Shown here one piece after another: positions 18,448 to 27,466 of a stretch of DNA of 64,000 bases. A program made the position numbers and the translations under genes. Location: assembly GCF_009617875.1 (NCBI RefSeq), contig NZ_BLAV01000001.1, positions 3,720,001 to 3,784,000 on the forward strand. The letters are read 5' to 3'. The stretch is from Prolixibacter sp. NT017 (GTDB taxonomy: Bacteria > Bacteroidota > Bacteroidia > Bacteroidales > Prolixibacteraceae). How positions within the stretch are numbered: position 1 is the first letter of the stretch; every line of letters begins with the position of its first letter. Below the pieces are notes generated by a model. It was not told the DNA's origin, ran no database searches, and worked only from the letters and a program-made list of their open reading frames with translations.

Positions 18448-19686
18448 ATGAAGTTAACAAAACTAGTTACCCTGATTCTATTGCCGGTTTCGATGACCGG
18501 TTGTTCTTCCGGGGCGAATGATAATACACCCGGAACCGACATCAAACTCGATGAGAAGTCGACTGAAATAGTCAATTCAGATAATCAGTTTGGCTTTAAC
18601 CTGTTCGGCACATTGATTGAAAACAGTGAAGCCGGCACCAACCTGATGATATCACCGCTCAGTATATCGAGTGCTCTGAGCATGGCCCTCAACGGAGCAA
18701 ACGGCGACACCCGCACCGAAATGGAGCAGGTACTATCATCCAGCGGATTTACGACCGATGATATTAACTCTGCCTACCAGAAATTAATTCCCGCTTTGCG
18801 GAATTGCGACACCAGCGTTGACCTCGATATTGCCAATTCCATCTGGATTCGGAAAAATTTTGATGTACTGGAAAAGTTCATCAAAGTCAATAACGATTAT
18901 TACGACGCGGAAGTTACCCGACTTCCCTTCGATAACACTGCCGTGAATCAAATCAATGATTGGGTCAGCCGGAAAACGCACGACCGGATTCAGAAAATGG
19001 TGACCAACATCGATCCGAATGATGTGATGTACCTGTTGAATGCCATTTATTTCAAAGGAAGCTGGGCAGAGAAATTCGATTCGAATACTACGCAGAATAA
19101 GCCATTCACACTGACCGATAACAACACGGTCAACGTTCCGATGATGCGGAAAAATCTGAAGCTGTCGTACCTGGCGACCAACAAATTTCGGATGGCGGCT
19201 TTTCCTTACGGACGGGGGAAATTCAGGATGCTCGTAATGCTGCCCAACGAAGGGGTATCAAATACCGAGATATTGCAATCGCTGGACGCCGATTCATGGC
19301 AGACTTATTTGAAAGGAATGAGCCAACCGGTGGAACTGGATGTTTGGCTGCCCAAATTCACCTTTTCGTGGGAAACCGGACTGAAAGACGTGCTGGCCTC
19401 CTTGGGAATGCCCAAAGCCTTTTCGCAATCCGAGGCAGACTTCACAAATATCAACAGCGACGGAAGATTATACATCAGCAAAGTGAAACATAAGACATTT
19501 ATTGAAGTAAACGAGGAAGGAACGGAGGCGGCTGCTTCCACATCAGTGGGAATTAGTCTTAATTCCATTGGGCCTTCGGCTGTGGAGTTTCATGCCGACC
19601 ATCCTTTCCTTTTCTTCATTACGGAAGAAGATACCGGGGCTATTTTGTTTATGGGGCAACTGTCGGACCCGGAGACAGAAAGTTGA
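18448..19686 (+). CDS. Serpin-family protease inhibitor, lipoprotein
   Basis: The start at 18448 gives a lipoprotein signal MKLTKLVTLILLPVSMTGCS with the lipidated Cys at 19; an upstream ATG lacks a signal. The mature protein spans about 390 residues with the serpin landmarks NSIWIRKNF, VNDWVS-like INDWVSRKTHDRI, LLNAIYFKGSWAEKF, and the C-terminal FHADHPFLFFI. The reactive-loop hinge EEGTEAAASTSVGI carries the small-residue pattern of inhibitory serpins. Counting from it puts the scissile bond near ISLNSIG, suggesting P1 Asn or Leu (uncertain). It is convergent with a papain-type peptidase, which could be self or foreign target. Confidence 0.93.
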   Translation: MKLTKLVTLILLPVSMTGCSSGANDNTPGTDIKLDEKSTEIVNSDNQFGFNLFGTLIENSEAGTNLMISPLSISSALSMALNGANGDTRTEMEQVLSSSGFTTDDINSAYQKLIPALRNCDTSVDLDIANSIWIRKNFDVLEKFIKVNNDYYDAEVTRLPFDNTAVNQINDWVSRKTHDRIQKMVTNIDPNDVMYLLNAIYFKGSWAEKFDSNTTQNKPFTLTDNNTVNVPMMRKNLKLSYLATNKFRMAAFPYGRGKFRMLVMLPNEGVSNTEILQSLDADSWQTYLKGMSQPVELDVWLPKFTFSWETGLKDVLASLGMPKAFSQSEADFTNINSDGRLYISKVKHKTFIEVNEEGTEAAASTSVGISLNSIGPSAVEFHADHPFLFFITEEDTGAILFMGQLSDPETES

Positions 19687-19751
19687 GAGGGATCACACCA
19701 GGCCCGGCAACTAACCAGATTTTTTATTCATACCTCTGTGTTTTTAGGCAC

Positions 19752-19790
19752 AAAAAAGGGACGGCCCCAATGAGTCGTCCCTTCATTTTT
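19752..19790. terminator. Terminator between serpin and C1 peptidase genes
   Basis: The arms AAGGGACG and CGTCCCTT, with flanking A-run and T-run, between convergent genes. Confidence 0.85.
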
Positions 19791-19800
19791 TTATTTCCTA

Positions 19801-21189
19801 TCAGAACATCGGGTCCCACGGCGGCAGCATTTCTGCTTTTTCGCTCCAGGCTTTCAATGTTTTGCTATCGAGATATTTTTTGTTGATGACAAACCGGAAC
19901 ATGTATTGATTGAACCAGTTGTCGGTAAACGTCAGGTAACCGTGGTAATCAGAATCCGGGCCCCAGCTGTTTTCAAACTGCCACTTGGTGGGTTTTCCCT
20001 GGTCATTCACATCAACGGCAATCAGTGCCATTCCGTGCGACGAACCGCTTTCTCCCGTTAGGATACGCTGCTTCTTATCCATGCCGAATTTCACACCGTA
20101 AACCGCTCCATAGTCGTAATTCTCGGTAGACAATACGCCTGAACCTTTTACGTAGAAAGCACCAACATCGCAGGAAGCATACATCGGTTCGTTGTTTTTA
20201 ATCGACTCGATGGCAAACTGCTTGATGACATCGTTCGGGAGGTTCACATAGTTCCAGTTGATGCCTTCCTCGGTATTGCGGTAATTCTCGATTTCGTAGT
20301 GTTTGTAATACGGGCGCGTCGGGTCGTTCATCAGCATCACGTATTCCGACAGTTTGATATCACCCAAAACTTCATCGCGGAATTGCTGCGGTGTGTAGTT
20401 TTTGTATTCCGAGAGATTACCGTCTTTATCCTTGTATCTCCAACGGAACTGTTCCGGCGGATTTCCCAGGTTCAGGGCCAGCATCCGGTAAACGCCTTCC
20501 AGCATTTCTACCCGGCGGTTCTCTATATCAGTCTTCGATTTTTTGTCGGCTACCATCTGGCGGAGTTCCAATCCATCCTGACGCAACTTGGTCACGATAA
20601 ACTTCACCATCTTCCGGGTGTTCTCACTCGAATGAGTTTCGGGCATGGCACTCTTGGGAACCATCCCGTACTTGTTCACCAGGTTGACAAACGAGTTCCA
20701 AACGCCACCGTCGTCTACCGGCGATTTGAAATACCAGTTCACCTTCCGGCTCGTAAACGGAAGGTCAGCACTGGCAACCACGTTGTTCAGAAAGAGATTA
20801 GCCTTCTCGAAAATATCGTAGAAATAGAGGTAATTCTCCGAGAACTCAAACTCATCGACGTTGAAATGCCGCATGGCCACCGGTCGGAAGATATTCAGCG
20901 AGGTAAACATCCAGCAACGGCCCGAGCCTTTTTGGTCGGTGATGCCGGAAATATCATCTACTTTGTATTTGAAATGCTGGTCAACTTTGTCCACATTGTC
21001 GCGGTTCAGCGCCAGCTTGTTGATATCGTTGTTCGAAAGCGCATTTTCCATCGCTTTGGTGTACGAATCTTCCTTGTACGATTGTCTGATTTTCTGTAGT
21101 TGGTCTGCTGTCAGTGCCCCCGATTGAGCCCAGGCCGCTGTGGCACTCCACACTCCCAGCAACAACAGCAATGTCAGTTTTTTCATCAT
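19801..21189 (-). CDS. Secreted C1B-family cysteine peptidase (bleomycin hydrolase/aminopeptidase C-like)
   Basis: The 462 residues begin with the signal peptide MMKKLTLLLLLGVWSATAAW, then AQSG. The catalytic triad is visible: Cys in DQKGSGRCWMF (about 95), His in SSHGMALIAVDV, and Asn in FENSWGPDSDYHGY. The oxyanion Gln is in ITDQKG. The C-terminus is WDPMF; in cytosolic bleomycin hydrolase the C-terminal arm lies in the active site and sets aminopeptidase specificity. A signal peptide on this normally cytosolic family is typical of Bacteroidota homologues. The 41-bp repeat array lies 130 bases upstream. Confidence 0.92.
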   Translation of the reverse strand: MMKKLTLLLLLGVWSATAAWAQSGALTADQLQKIRQSYKEDSYTKAMENALSNNDINKLALNRDNVDKVDQHFKYKVDDISGITDQKGSGRCWMFTSLNIFRPVAMRHFNVDEFEFSENYLYFYDIFEKANLFLNNVVASADLPFTSRKVNWYFKSPVDDGGVWNSFVNLVNKYGMVPKSAMPETHSSENTRKMVKFIVTKLRQDGLELRQMVADKKSKTDIENRRVEMLEGVYRMLALNLGNPPEQFRWRYKDKDGNLSEYKNYTPQQFRDEVLGDIKLSEYVMLMNDPTRPYYKHYEIENYRNTEEGINWNYVNLPNDVIKQFAIESIKNNEPMYASCDVGAFYVKGSGVLSTENYDYGAVYGVKFGMDKKQRILTGESGSSHGMALIAVDVNDQGKPTKWQFENSWGPDSDYHGYLTFTDNWFNQYMFRFVINKKYLDSKTLKAWSEKAEMLPPWDPMF

Positions 21190-21564
21190 ATTCACTTATC
21201 GTTTTGTTTAAAGTTGAACGGTAAATATAATTATATGAAGAAACCTGTCGGGAAACTTTCGTCAGTTTTTAACTTAATGTGGCGCATTCAACCCCCAAAT
21301 GCCCGGATTTTGAGTTACTCCCGTTTTGCCGAAGTACTATTCTCATTGAATTGAAGTATCCCGGTTTCCCGGAAGGCATTCGTCACACTGAAAGAGGTGC
21401 CTCAGTTTCCGGAGGGTGTTCACCTCACTGAGATGAAGTGCCTGAGTTGCGATAGGAGACTCGTCACCCTGAAAAGAAGCTCCTCAGTTGTGGCAGGACA
21501 CTCATCACACTGAAATGAAGTGCCTCAGTTTCGGGAAGGCGTCCATCGCACTGAAACGAAACGT

Positions 21565-21661
21565 CTCAGTTTCGGGAGGACGCTTTTCACACCGAAAAGA
21601 GGTGCCTCAGTTCCCGGAGGGTATTCATCACGCTGAAGTGAAGTGCCTCAGTTTCGGGAGG
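21565..21661 (+). repeat. Higher-order repeat, copy A
   Basis: These 97 bases, spanning two full units and the core of a third, recur at 21730-21826 with three mismatches. Neighbouring units differ much more, so this is a later four-unit-offset duplication (165 bases) inside the array. Confidence 0.9.
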
Positions 21662-21729
21662 TACTAAATCAGATTTGAATTTTTTCCCTCAGTTTCGGGG
21701 AGATGTTCGTGCACGCTGCAATGAAGCGC

Positions 21730-21826
21730 CCCAGTTTCGGGAGGACGCTTTTCACACCGAAAGGAGGTGCCTCAGTTCCCGGAGGGTATTCATCACGCTG
21801 AAGTGAAGCGCCTCAGTTTCGGGAGG
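21730..21826 (+). repeat. Higher-order repeat, copy B
   Basis: Matches 21565-21661 at 94 of 97 positions by direct comparison. Similarity stops abruptly on both sides. Confidence 0.9.
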
Positions 21827-22020
21827 AGCTGCATTTAATTGCCGATGTGCTTCCCCGGTTTGAGGAAGTACGAAATCACATTCTGATTTAGTCCCTCCGT
21901 TTCCGGAAGTATTAAATCCGATCCGAATGAAGCGTCTCAGTTTCCGGGAGAATACCCGTTACAATGCGTGGAGGCGCTCCTTTGCACCTAACGGGAAAGA
22001 GACAAGGTTCAGGCAAGCAT

Positions 22021-22056
22021 AAAAAAACCCTCCGGTATGGCAGTAACCGGAGGGTT
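22021..22056 (-). terminator. Terminator after lpdA
   Basis: The perfect arms AACCCTCCGGT and ACCGGAGGGTT, with a nine-base loop; the plus-strand A7 run gives the U-run for the minus-strand transcript. It isolates lpdA from the repeat array. Confidence 0.88.
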
Positions 22057-22083
22057 CGTATCCCGATAGAATTAAATCTCTGT

Positions 22084-23475
22084 TTAAATGTGGATCACCT
22101 CGTCGAAAGCGGCAGCAGCAGCTTCCATCACTGCTTCGCTCATGGTTGGGTGCGGGTGAACCGATTTGATGAGCTCGTGACCGGTAATTTCCAGCTTGCG
22201 GGCTACTACCAGCTCGGCAATCATTTCGGTTACATTGGCACCAATCAGGTGGGCGCCGAGCAATTCGCCGTATTTGGCATCGAAAATCAGTTTCACAAAA
22301 CCGTCGGCAGCACCGGCCGATTTTGCTTTACCGGATGCCGTGAACGGGAATTTACCGACTTTCAGTTCGTAACCAGCTTCCTTCGCAGCTTTCTCGGTCA
22401 TACCGACTGAAGCAATCTCAGGGGTGGTGTACGTGTTGGCCGGAATATTTCCATAATCGAGCGGCTGCGGATTTTCACCGGCAATCTTCTCAACACAGAT
22501 AATACCTTCGGCGGAAGCCACGTGTGCCAGTGCCGGTCCGTGAACGATATCACCGATGGCATAAACACCTTCCACGTTGGTGCGGTAATAATCGTCTACC
22601 TTGATTTTACCTTTCTCGGTAGCAATCTTCATCTCTTCCAGGCCAATGCCCTCGAGGTTCGGCTCGATACCAACCGCTGAAAGTACGATGTCGGCTTCAA
22701 TCTGCTCTTCGCCTTTCTTGGTTTTCACGGTTACCTTGCATTTCTTGCCTGAAGTGTCAACCTTTTCGACCGAAGAATTCACCATTACTTTCATACCCAT
22801 TTTCTTGAACGAGCGTCCAAGCTGAGCAGCTACATCGGCGTCTTCGTTCGGAACCAGGGTCGGCATGAATTCGACCAACGTTACTTTGGTTCCGATAGCT
22901 GAATAGAAATAGGCAAACTCGCTTCCGATGGCTCCGGACCCGACAACCACCATGCTTTCGGGTTGTTTATCGAGTGAAAGAGCCTCGCGGTAACCGATAA
23001 TTTTTTTACCATCCTGCGGCAGGTTGGGCAGCTGCTTCGAGTGAGCACCTGTGGCCAACAGAATGTGCTTGGCTGTATACTTTTCTTTTTTCCCTTTGCT
23101 GTCGGTTACTTCAACGGTGTTTTTGGCAACGAGCTTTCCAAAACCTTCAATCTTTTCAACTTTATTCTTCTTGAAAAGAAACTGAACGCCGTTGCTCATG
23201 CCACCGGCTACGTCACGACTTCGTTTTACCATGCTGGTAAAATCGGCCTTGATATCGCCGTCGATGGCTACACCGTAATCGGCTGCGTGTTTGGTATATT
23301 CGAAAACCTGCGCGCTTTTCAGCAACGATTTGGTCGGAATACATCCCCAGTTCAGGCAGATTCCACCCACGTTTTCTTTCTCAACTACAGCTACTTTTAA
23401 ACCGAGCTGCGAGGCCCTGATAGCGGCAACATATCCGCCCGGACCACTTCCTATAACTAAAAGATCGTAGTTCAT
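22084..23475 (-). CDS. lpdA: Dihydrolipoyl dehydrogenase (E3)
   Basis: The 463-residue flavoprotein disulfide reductase opens with the FAD motif LLVIGSGPGGYVAAIRASQL. The redox pair is in GGICLNWGCIPTKSLL (Cys-X4-Cys). The NAD-binding VVGSGAIGSEFAYFY is near residue 180, and VYAIGDIVHGPALAHVAS follows. The dimerisation domain ends with the catalytic His-Glu in SVHPHPTMSEAVMEA. It reoxidises lipoamide in 2-oxoacid dehydrogenase complexes or the glycine cleavage system. No E1 or E2 gene lies beside it here, and it appears monocistronic. Confidence 0.96.
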   Translation of the reverse strand: MNYDLLVIGSGPGGYVAAIRASQLGLKVAVVEKENVGGICLNWGCIPTKSLLKSAQVFEYTKHAADYGVAIDGDIKADFTSMVKRSRDVAGGMSNGVQFLFKKNKVEKIEGFGKLVAKNTVEVTDSKGKKEKYTAKHILLATGAHSKQLPNLPQDGKKIIGYREALSLDKQPESMVVVGSGAIGSEFAYFYSAIGTKVTLVEFMPTLVPNEDADVAAQLGRSFKKMGMKVMVNSSVEKVDTSGKKCKVTVKTKKGEEQIEADIVLSAVGIEPNLEGIGLEEMKIATEKGKIKVDDYYRTNVEGVYAIGDIVHGPALAHVASAEGIICVEKIAGENPQPLDYGNIPANTYTTPEIASVGMTEKAAKEAGYELKVGKFPFTASGKAKSAGAADGFVKLIFDAKYGELLGAHLIGANVTEMIAELVVARKLEITGHELIKSVHPHPTMSEAVMEAAAAAFDEVIHI

Positions 23476-23558
23476 TTTTTTATCAATCGTTTTCCGGAAA
23501 AAAATTTTTCACTTCTTCCAACAAAGAAAAGTTCGTTATGTTCGGGGAAGCCGTAAGC

Positions 23559-23592
23559 AAAAAAAGCCGCCCCTTGCGGAACGGCTTTTTGG
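23559..23592 (-). terminator. Terminator after the TlpA-like gene
   Basis: The arms AAAAAGCCG and CGGCTTTTT flank a 12-base loop just beyond the stop at 23606. Confidence 0.85.
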
Positions 23593-23605
23593 TAGTACAA
23601 ATATT

Positions 23606-24703
23606 TTATTCGCCAAATACTTCTTTCAGCTTTTGCTCCAACGCCGGACCACGAAGGTTTTTAGCGATGATCTTTCCATCTTTATCCAACAACAGTGAGT
23701 GCGGAATACTGGTCACGCCATATTCGCGGGCCACTTTATTGTTCCAGTATTGCAGGTCGGAAACCTGGTGCCAGGTCAGGTGATCATCCTTAATGGCTTT
23801 CACCCACGCGTCATGATCACGATCGAGTGATACTCCCAGAACCGTGAAGCCTTTATCCTTGTACTCGTTGTACACTTTTACCACGTTCGGATTTTCCTGA
23901 CGACAGGGAGCACACCACGATGCCCAGAAATCGAGCAGTACATATTTTCCGCGAAGTGAAGACAATGTAAATGGATTTCCGTCCGGATCGTTCATGGTAA
24001 AATCGGGAGCCACGGCACCAATTCCGGTTACACGACGCTGATCGGCCATCTTCTGCAGCTCTTTTACATAAATCGATTCCTTGATAGAAGGATCGAAGGA
24101 TGCAATTAATGTATCCAGATCATTGTATGTTGCAGTCTGTCCAAACTGCCACAAAGCAACGAAAGGAGCAACTGTGCTGTTTTTGTGCTCACGAATAAAA
24201 TTCTTGGCAAAAACTTTCTGGTTGTCAACCATTGCCTCGATGTCAATCTGGGCTTTCTTCATGCCGTCTTCATCTCCACTCATGCGGGCTTTGGCATATC
24301 GTTGCTGAATATCTTTAGCCTCGCTGGAAAGACGCTTCATTTCATCAGTAAACTGCGTGAAAATTTCGTTAGACTCGGAACCGGTAACCACCGTTTTGTC
24401 CAAACTATCGGCGTAAGCTTTCACATTAATCTTTCCGTTTTCAGCAAAGAACTGGGAAACCAGTTTCTTCTGACCTAAACGAATAACGCGCAATTCAGGT
24501 AAATCCGTCTTGCCTTTCAGCACAAAATTGCCGTCCTCAAGCTTGGCTGTGTCTTCCACATTCCACTTGGTTCCGTCGTATTTTAACAAAGCCACTTCAC
24601 CAGTATTCTGGCCCTGGATATTTCCTTTAATAATAAATCCATCAGGTGATGAACAAGCTGCAAAAGCCGACAAGGCAAGCAGCAAAAACAGGAATTTTTT
24701 CAT
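23606..24703 (-). CDS. DUF4369/TlpA-like thioredoxin lipoprotein
   Basis: The lipoprotein signal MKKFLFLLLALSAFAACSS has the Cys at 17; another ATG six codons upstream would also work. Residues 22-125 match the DUF4369 beta-rich domain (FIIKGNIQGQNTGEVALL). A helical spacer follows, then a TlpA/AhpC-type thioredoxin domain from about 225 (APDFTMNDPDGNPFTLSSLR, GKYVLLDFWASWCAPCRQEN) with the redox pair in WCAPC and the cis-Pro in TSIPHS. It probably handles thiol-disulfide exchange in the periplasm; the partner is unknown. A -7-like box on the minus strand is at 24800-24807. Confidence 0.9.
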   Translation of the reverse strand: MKKFLFLLLALSAFAACSSPDGFIIKGNIQGQNTGEVALLKYDGTKWNVEDTAKLEDGNFVLKGKTDLPELRVIRLGQKKLVSQFFAENGKINVKAYADSLDKTVVTGSESNEIFTQFTDEMKRLSSEAKDIQQRYAKARMSGDEDGMKKAQIDIEAMVDNQKVFAKNFIREHKNSTVAPFVALWQFGQTATYNDLDTLIASFDPSIKESIYVKELQKMADQRRVTGIGAVAPDFTMNDPDGNPFTLSSLRGKYVLLDFWASWCAPCRQENPNVVKVYNEYKDKGFTVLGVSLDRDHDAWVKAIKDDHLTWHQVSDLQYWNNKVAREYGVTSIPHSLLLDKDGKIIAKNLRGPALEQKLKEVFGE

Positions 24704-24914
24704 TCGATTTAGTTTTTTCATAGTTGCTTATACTATCCTTCTATCAGATATTTTCTTACTCTAACAAAACAATAATTGAACATATTTCAATGTGATAAAC
24801 AAAGTTATCAAAAGATCTGAATCAGTAAAACGAATCTCAAATTCCTGGATTACATAACGTACACCGCAATATTTTTCTGAGTTTCAGGAGTTGTCATTAG
24901 CCGTTCAGGCAAAG

Positions 24915-26060
24915 TTATTCCGGCTTTTCATCTTTGCTTTCGAACGTTTTGAAGTAGATATCGAGCAACCTTCGGGCAGCCACAAACGAACTGATCTCGT
25001 CACTCAGAACTGCTTTTTCCATTCCATCCAACTGCTTTTTTATCTCCGGATTACCATAAAAATTGTTTCTCAGCGTTTCGTTTACCGATTCGTACATCCA
25101 GTATTTTGCTTGTTCCCGACGACGGTAATTGAAAAATCCATTCTTCCGGGTCCGATTAACGTAGTCATTCACCGTATCCCAAACTTCGGTGATGCCTGTG
25201 CCTACCAGCGATGAACAGGTGAGCACCTTCGGAATCCATCCCGATTCCGTGGGCGGGAAAAGATGCAGTGCATTGCGGAATTGCGAAGCGGCCATGTTGG
25301 CTTTCTCGATGTTACTGCCATCAGCCTTGTTGATGGCTATGGCATCGGACATCTCGATGATGCCGCGTTTGATTCCCTGCAACTCGTCGCCAGCTCCCGC
25401 TATTTGAATTAACAGGAAGAAATCGACCATCGAGTGCACTGCTGTTTCGGATTGTCCAACTCCTACGGTTTCGATAAAAATGGTATCAAATCCAGCGGCT
25501 TCGCATAGAACAATAGTTTCTCTTGTCTTCCGGGCCACGCCGCCCAGCGAACCTGCCGAAGGACTGGGACGGATGTAAGCGTTGGGATCACCAGACAAGC
25601 TTTCCATCCGGGTTTTGTCACCAAGAATTGAACCTTTCGTCCGCTCGGAACTTGGGTCAATGGCAAGAACGGCCAGCTTTCCACCATTTCCGGTGATGTG
25701 CTTGCCCAACGCCTCGATAAATGTACTTTTTCCCGCTCCGGGCACACCGGTAATTCCCAACCGGGTTGAGTTCCCGGCAAACGGCAGGCATTTAATAATA
25801 ATGTCCTGCGCCAGCTGCTGATGTTCGGGATTGCTACTTTCCACCAGCGTTACCGCCTGACTAAGCAGCGTACGGTTTCCATCCAGAATTCCTTTCACAT
25901 ACTCGTCCGCCGGAAGCAATTTGCGTTTTCGTTTGCTCAGAAACCGCTTCACAGAATCTTCATTCACCGAATCGGGCTGCTCAATTCCTTTATTTACGTT
26001 CAATCCGAGGTAGTTCGGATCATTTTCAGGGTGGTCGTTATGATGATTATCCTTGCTCAT
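24915..26060 (-). CDS. meaB: Methylmalonyl-CoA mutase-associated GTPase MeaB
   Basis: The 381-residue G3E-family P-loop protein has Walker A GITGVPGAGKSTFIEALG, KLAVLAIDPSSERTKGSILG, the base-recognition NKAD in DAIAINKADGSN, and the conserved IETVGVGQSETAVHSMVDFF. MeaB protects methylmalonyl-CoA mutase and gates cobalamin loading. The mutase genes are not adjacent. The start at 26060 (ATG) is chosen over an upstream GTG. The first 40 residues are His/Asn-rich and poorly conserved in appearance. Confidence 0.93.
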   Translation of the reverse strand: MSKDNHHNDHPENDPNYLGLNVNKGIEQPDSVNEDSVKRFLSKRKRKLLPADEYVKGILDGNRTLLSQAVTLVESSNPEHQQLAQDIIIKCLPFAGNSTRLGITGVPGAGKSTFIEALGKHITGNGGKLAVLAIDPSSERTKGSILGDKTRMESLSGDPNAYIRPSPSAGSLGGVARKTRETIVLCEAAGFDTIFIETVGVGQSETAVHSMVDFFLLIQIAGAGDELQGIKRGIIEMSDAIAINKADGSNIEKANMAASQFRNALHLFPPTESGWIPKVLTCSSLVGTGITEVWDTVNDYVNRTRKNGFFNYRRREQAKYWMYESVNETLRNNFYGNPEIKKQLDGMEKAVLSDEISSFVAARRLLDIYFKTFESKDEKPE

Positions 26061-26133
26061 TTTATTGTTCACTTTCCTGCGAAATTACAATTTTTTACCC
26101 CGTTTACACGGAATAATCAGCGTATTCGGACAT

Positions 26134-26162
26134 AAAAAAACCTCCATAAAAATGGAGGTTCT
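26134..26162 (-). terminator. Terminator after the DUF1573 gene
   Basis: The arms AACCTCCAT and ATGGAGGTT with a short loop; the A7 run on the plus strand gives the U-run of the minus-strand transcript. Confidence 0.82.
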
Positions 26163-26186
26163 CCTGATGAATATCTTTGAATCGGG

Positions 26187-27272
26187 TTATGACTTCACAT
26201 TTCCGGTAATCCGTAAAATCGTGGTTGGCTGATCGGGATCGTTCGTGATAACCGTAATCGATTTATTCTGACGACCACGCTTGCCATGCGAATTAAAGAC
26301 CACTTTCAAATCGGTGCTTTGGCCCGGCTTAATAACGGTTGTAGCCGGAGTAACGGCAGTACATCCGCACGATGCCCGGATGCGACGGATAACCAAATCG
26401 CTCTTACCGGTATTCTTAATCTGGAAAACGTGATTCACTTTCTGTCCTTCACTGATTTCGCCGAAATTAAACACGCGCTCGTCAAAACCAACTTTAGGCG
26501 AATTGGCCAACTGTTGCGGAGTGAGTTTCGAAAAGTCTTCCACAATCGTAGCGCTAACACCAATGGAGTAATTATAGTTCGATTCACCGTTTTCGGTCAA
26601 ATACACCCGGTCGATCACAAATCCGTATTCTTTCTTTTTCGAGGCATCGTAGGTTACCACGAAATGGCCTTTCTTACCCGGCTCTACCGTCTTCGGAACA
26701 ATGTCCACTTTCAGATATGACGGTGCCTGCTTCACACCAATCGTCACCGGCTTGTCGCCCAGGTTAACGAATTGAAGGCTGTCGGTTCTGACCTCATCAT
26801 CTTTAATTTTCACAAAAGCCAGATGATTGGTACGCATCCTGATCAAACCTACCTCGCGCGGGTAAAGCTCTTCAGGTGTTTTCACGCGGGGAATCACCTT
26901 ACCGCGAATCTTCAGAACCACCATCGGATTCGTTGCATTTGAGGAGATACTAATCGTCTTGGTAAAATTTCCCGGACGGTTACGCGGATTGTAAGTTACC
27001 CTGATATGGCCCTCGTCACCGGGTGACACAGGTTTCCGGGTCCACTCCGGGGTTGTACAACCACACGAAGAACGCACATAGGAAACAATCAAAGGCGCAT
27101 TACCCGTATTTTTAAATTTGAAATCATACGATACATTCCCTTGTTCTTCCTTGAATGTACCAAAGTTATGTTCCAGGTTATCGAATTTTATGGTGGCCCG
27201 GTTTTGTGCGACCGCCGAATTCAAACCCGCCATGAACAGAAATAATACTAAAACAGAAACAGTTCTCTTCAT
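26187..27272 (-). CDS. Secreted DUF1573 domain protein
   Basis: The protein has 361 residues: signal peptide (MKRTVSVLVLFLFMAGLNSA, then VAQN), followed by at least two immunoglobulin-like DUF1573 domains. Each contains the sequence pattern of N-F-G-F-E or N-F-GEI-EG, FK-NTG-ALI, and a Cys-Gly-Cys-Thr motif (VRSSCGCTTPEW at about 70, IRASCGCTAVTP at about 310). A middle domain of similar fold lacks the Cys motif. Such proteins are abundant in Bacteroidota and are thought to be surface or periplasmic; the function is unknown. A minus-strand -7-like box lies at 27293-27300. Confidence 0.88.
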   Translation of the reverse strand: MKRTVSVLVLFLFMAGLNSAVAQNRATIKFDNLEHNFGTFKEEQGNVSYDFKFKNTGNAPLIVSYVRSSCGCTTPEWTRKPVSPGDEGHIRVTYNPRNRPGNFTKTISISSNATNPMVVLKIRGKVIPRVKTPEELYPREVGLIRMRTNHLAFVKIKDDEVRTDSLQFVNLGDKPVTIGVKQAPSYLKVDIVPKTVEPGKKGHFVVTYDASKKKEYGFVIDRVYLTENGESNYNYSIGVSATIVEDFSKLTPQQLANSPKVGFDERVFNFGEISEGQKVNHVFQIKNTGKSDLVIRRIRASCGCTAVTPATTVIKPGQSTDLKVVFNSHGKRGRQNKSITVITNDPDQPTTILRITGNVKS

Positions 27273-27466
27273 AATACAACATTTTATCTGAACAAAACTA
27301 ATAAAATTATGATTCGCTTATTGAGACCAACTTCAGATAATGGCCTGTAAAAGCACCAGTTTTAACATTCTTTAATTCTATTTAGGAATTAGGCAGCGTC
27401 CGGCTCTTTACGTTCTAATAACGTTGTACTTTGGGAATTTCGTATCTTCGACAAAAACTATGATCT

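Larger units (their letters stand above)
21319..22017. repeat. 41-bp degenerate tandem repeat array, about 17 units
   Basis: The core CTCAGTTTCGGGAGG recurs, with variation, at 21319, 21360, 21401, 21442, 21483, 21524, 21565, 21606, 21647, 21688, 21730, 21771, 21812, 21854, 21895, 21936 and 21977. Fourteen spacings are exactly 41 bases and two are 42. The rest of each unit approximates TTCATCACACTGAAATGAAG plus TGC; three units (21647, 21854, 21895) carry a different AT-rich second half with AAATC. The first and last units are most diverged. The period is not a multiple of three and all frames are broken, so it is not coding. It lies between the lpdA terminator and the peptidase promoter. Confidence 0.95.

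Noticed and set aside
20299..21099. 266-codon plus-strand reading frame inside the C1 peptidase gene
   Set aside because: Antisense shadow of an intact peptidase with a full catalytic triad.
21319..22017. CRISPR array
   Set aside because: The parts between cores are themselves related copies, not unique spacers, and the cores vary; no cas genes are nearby.
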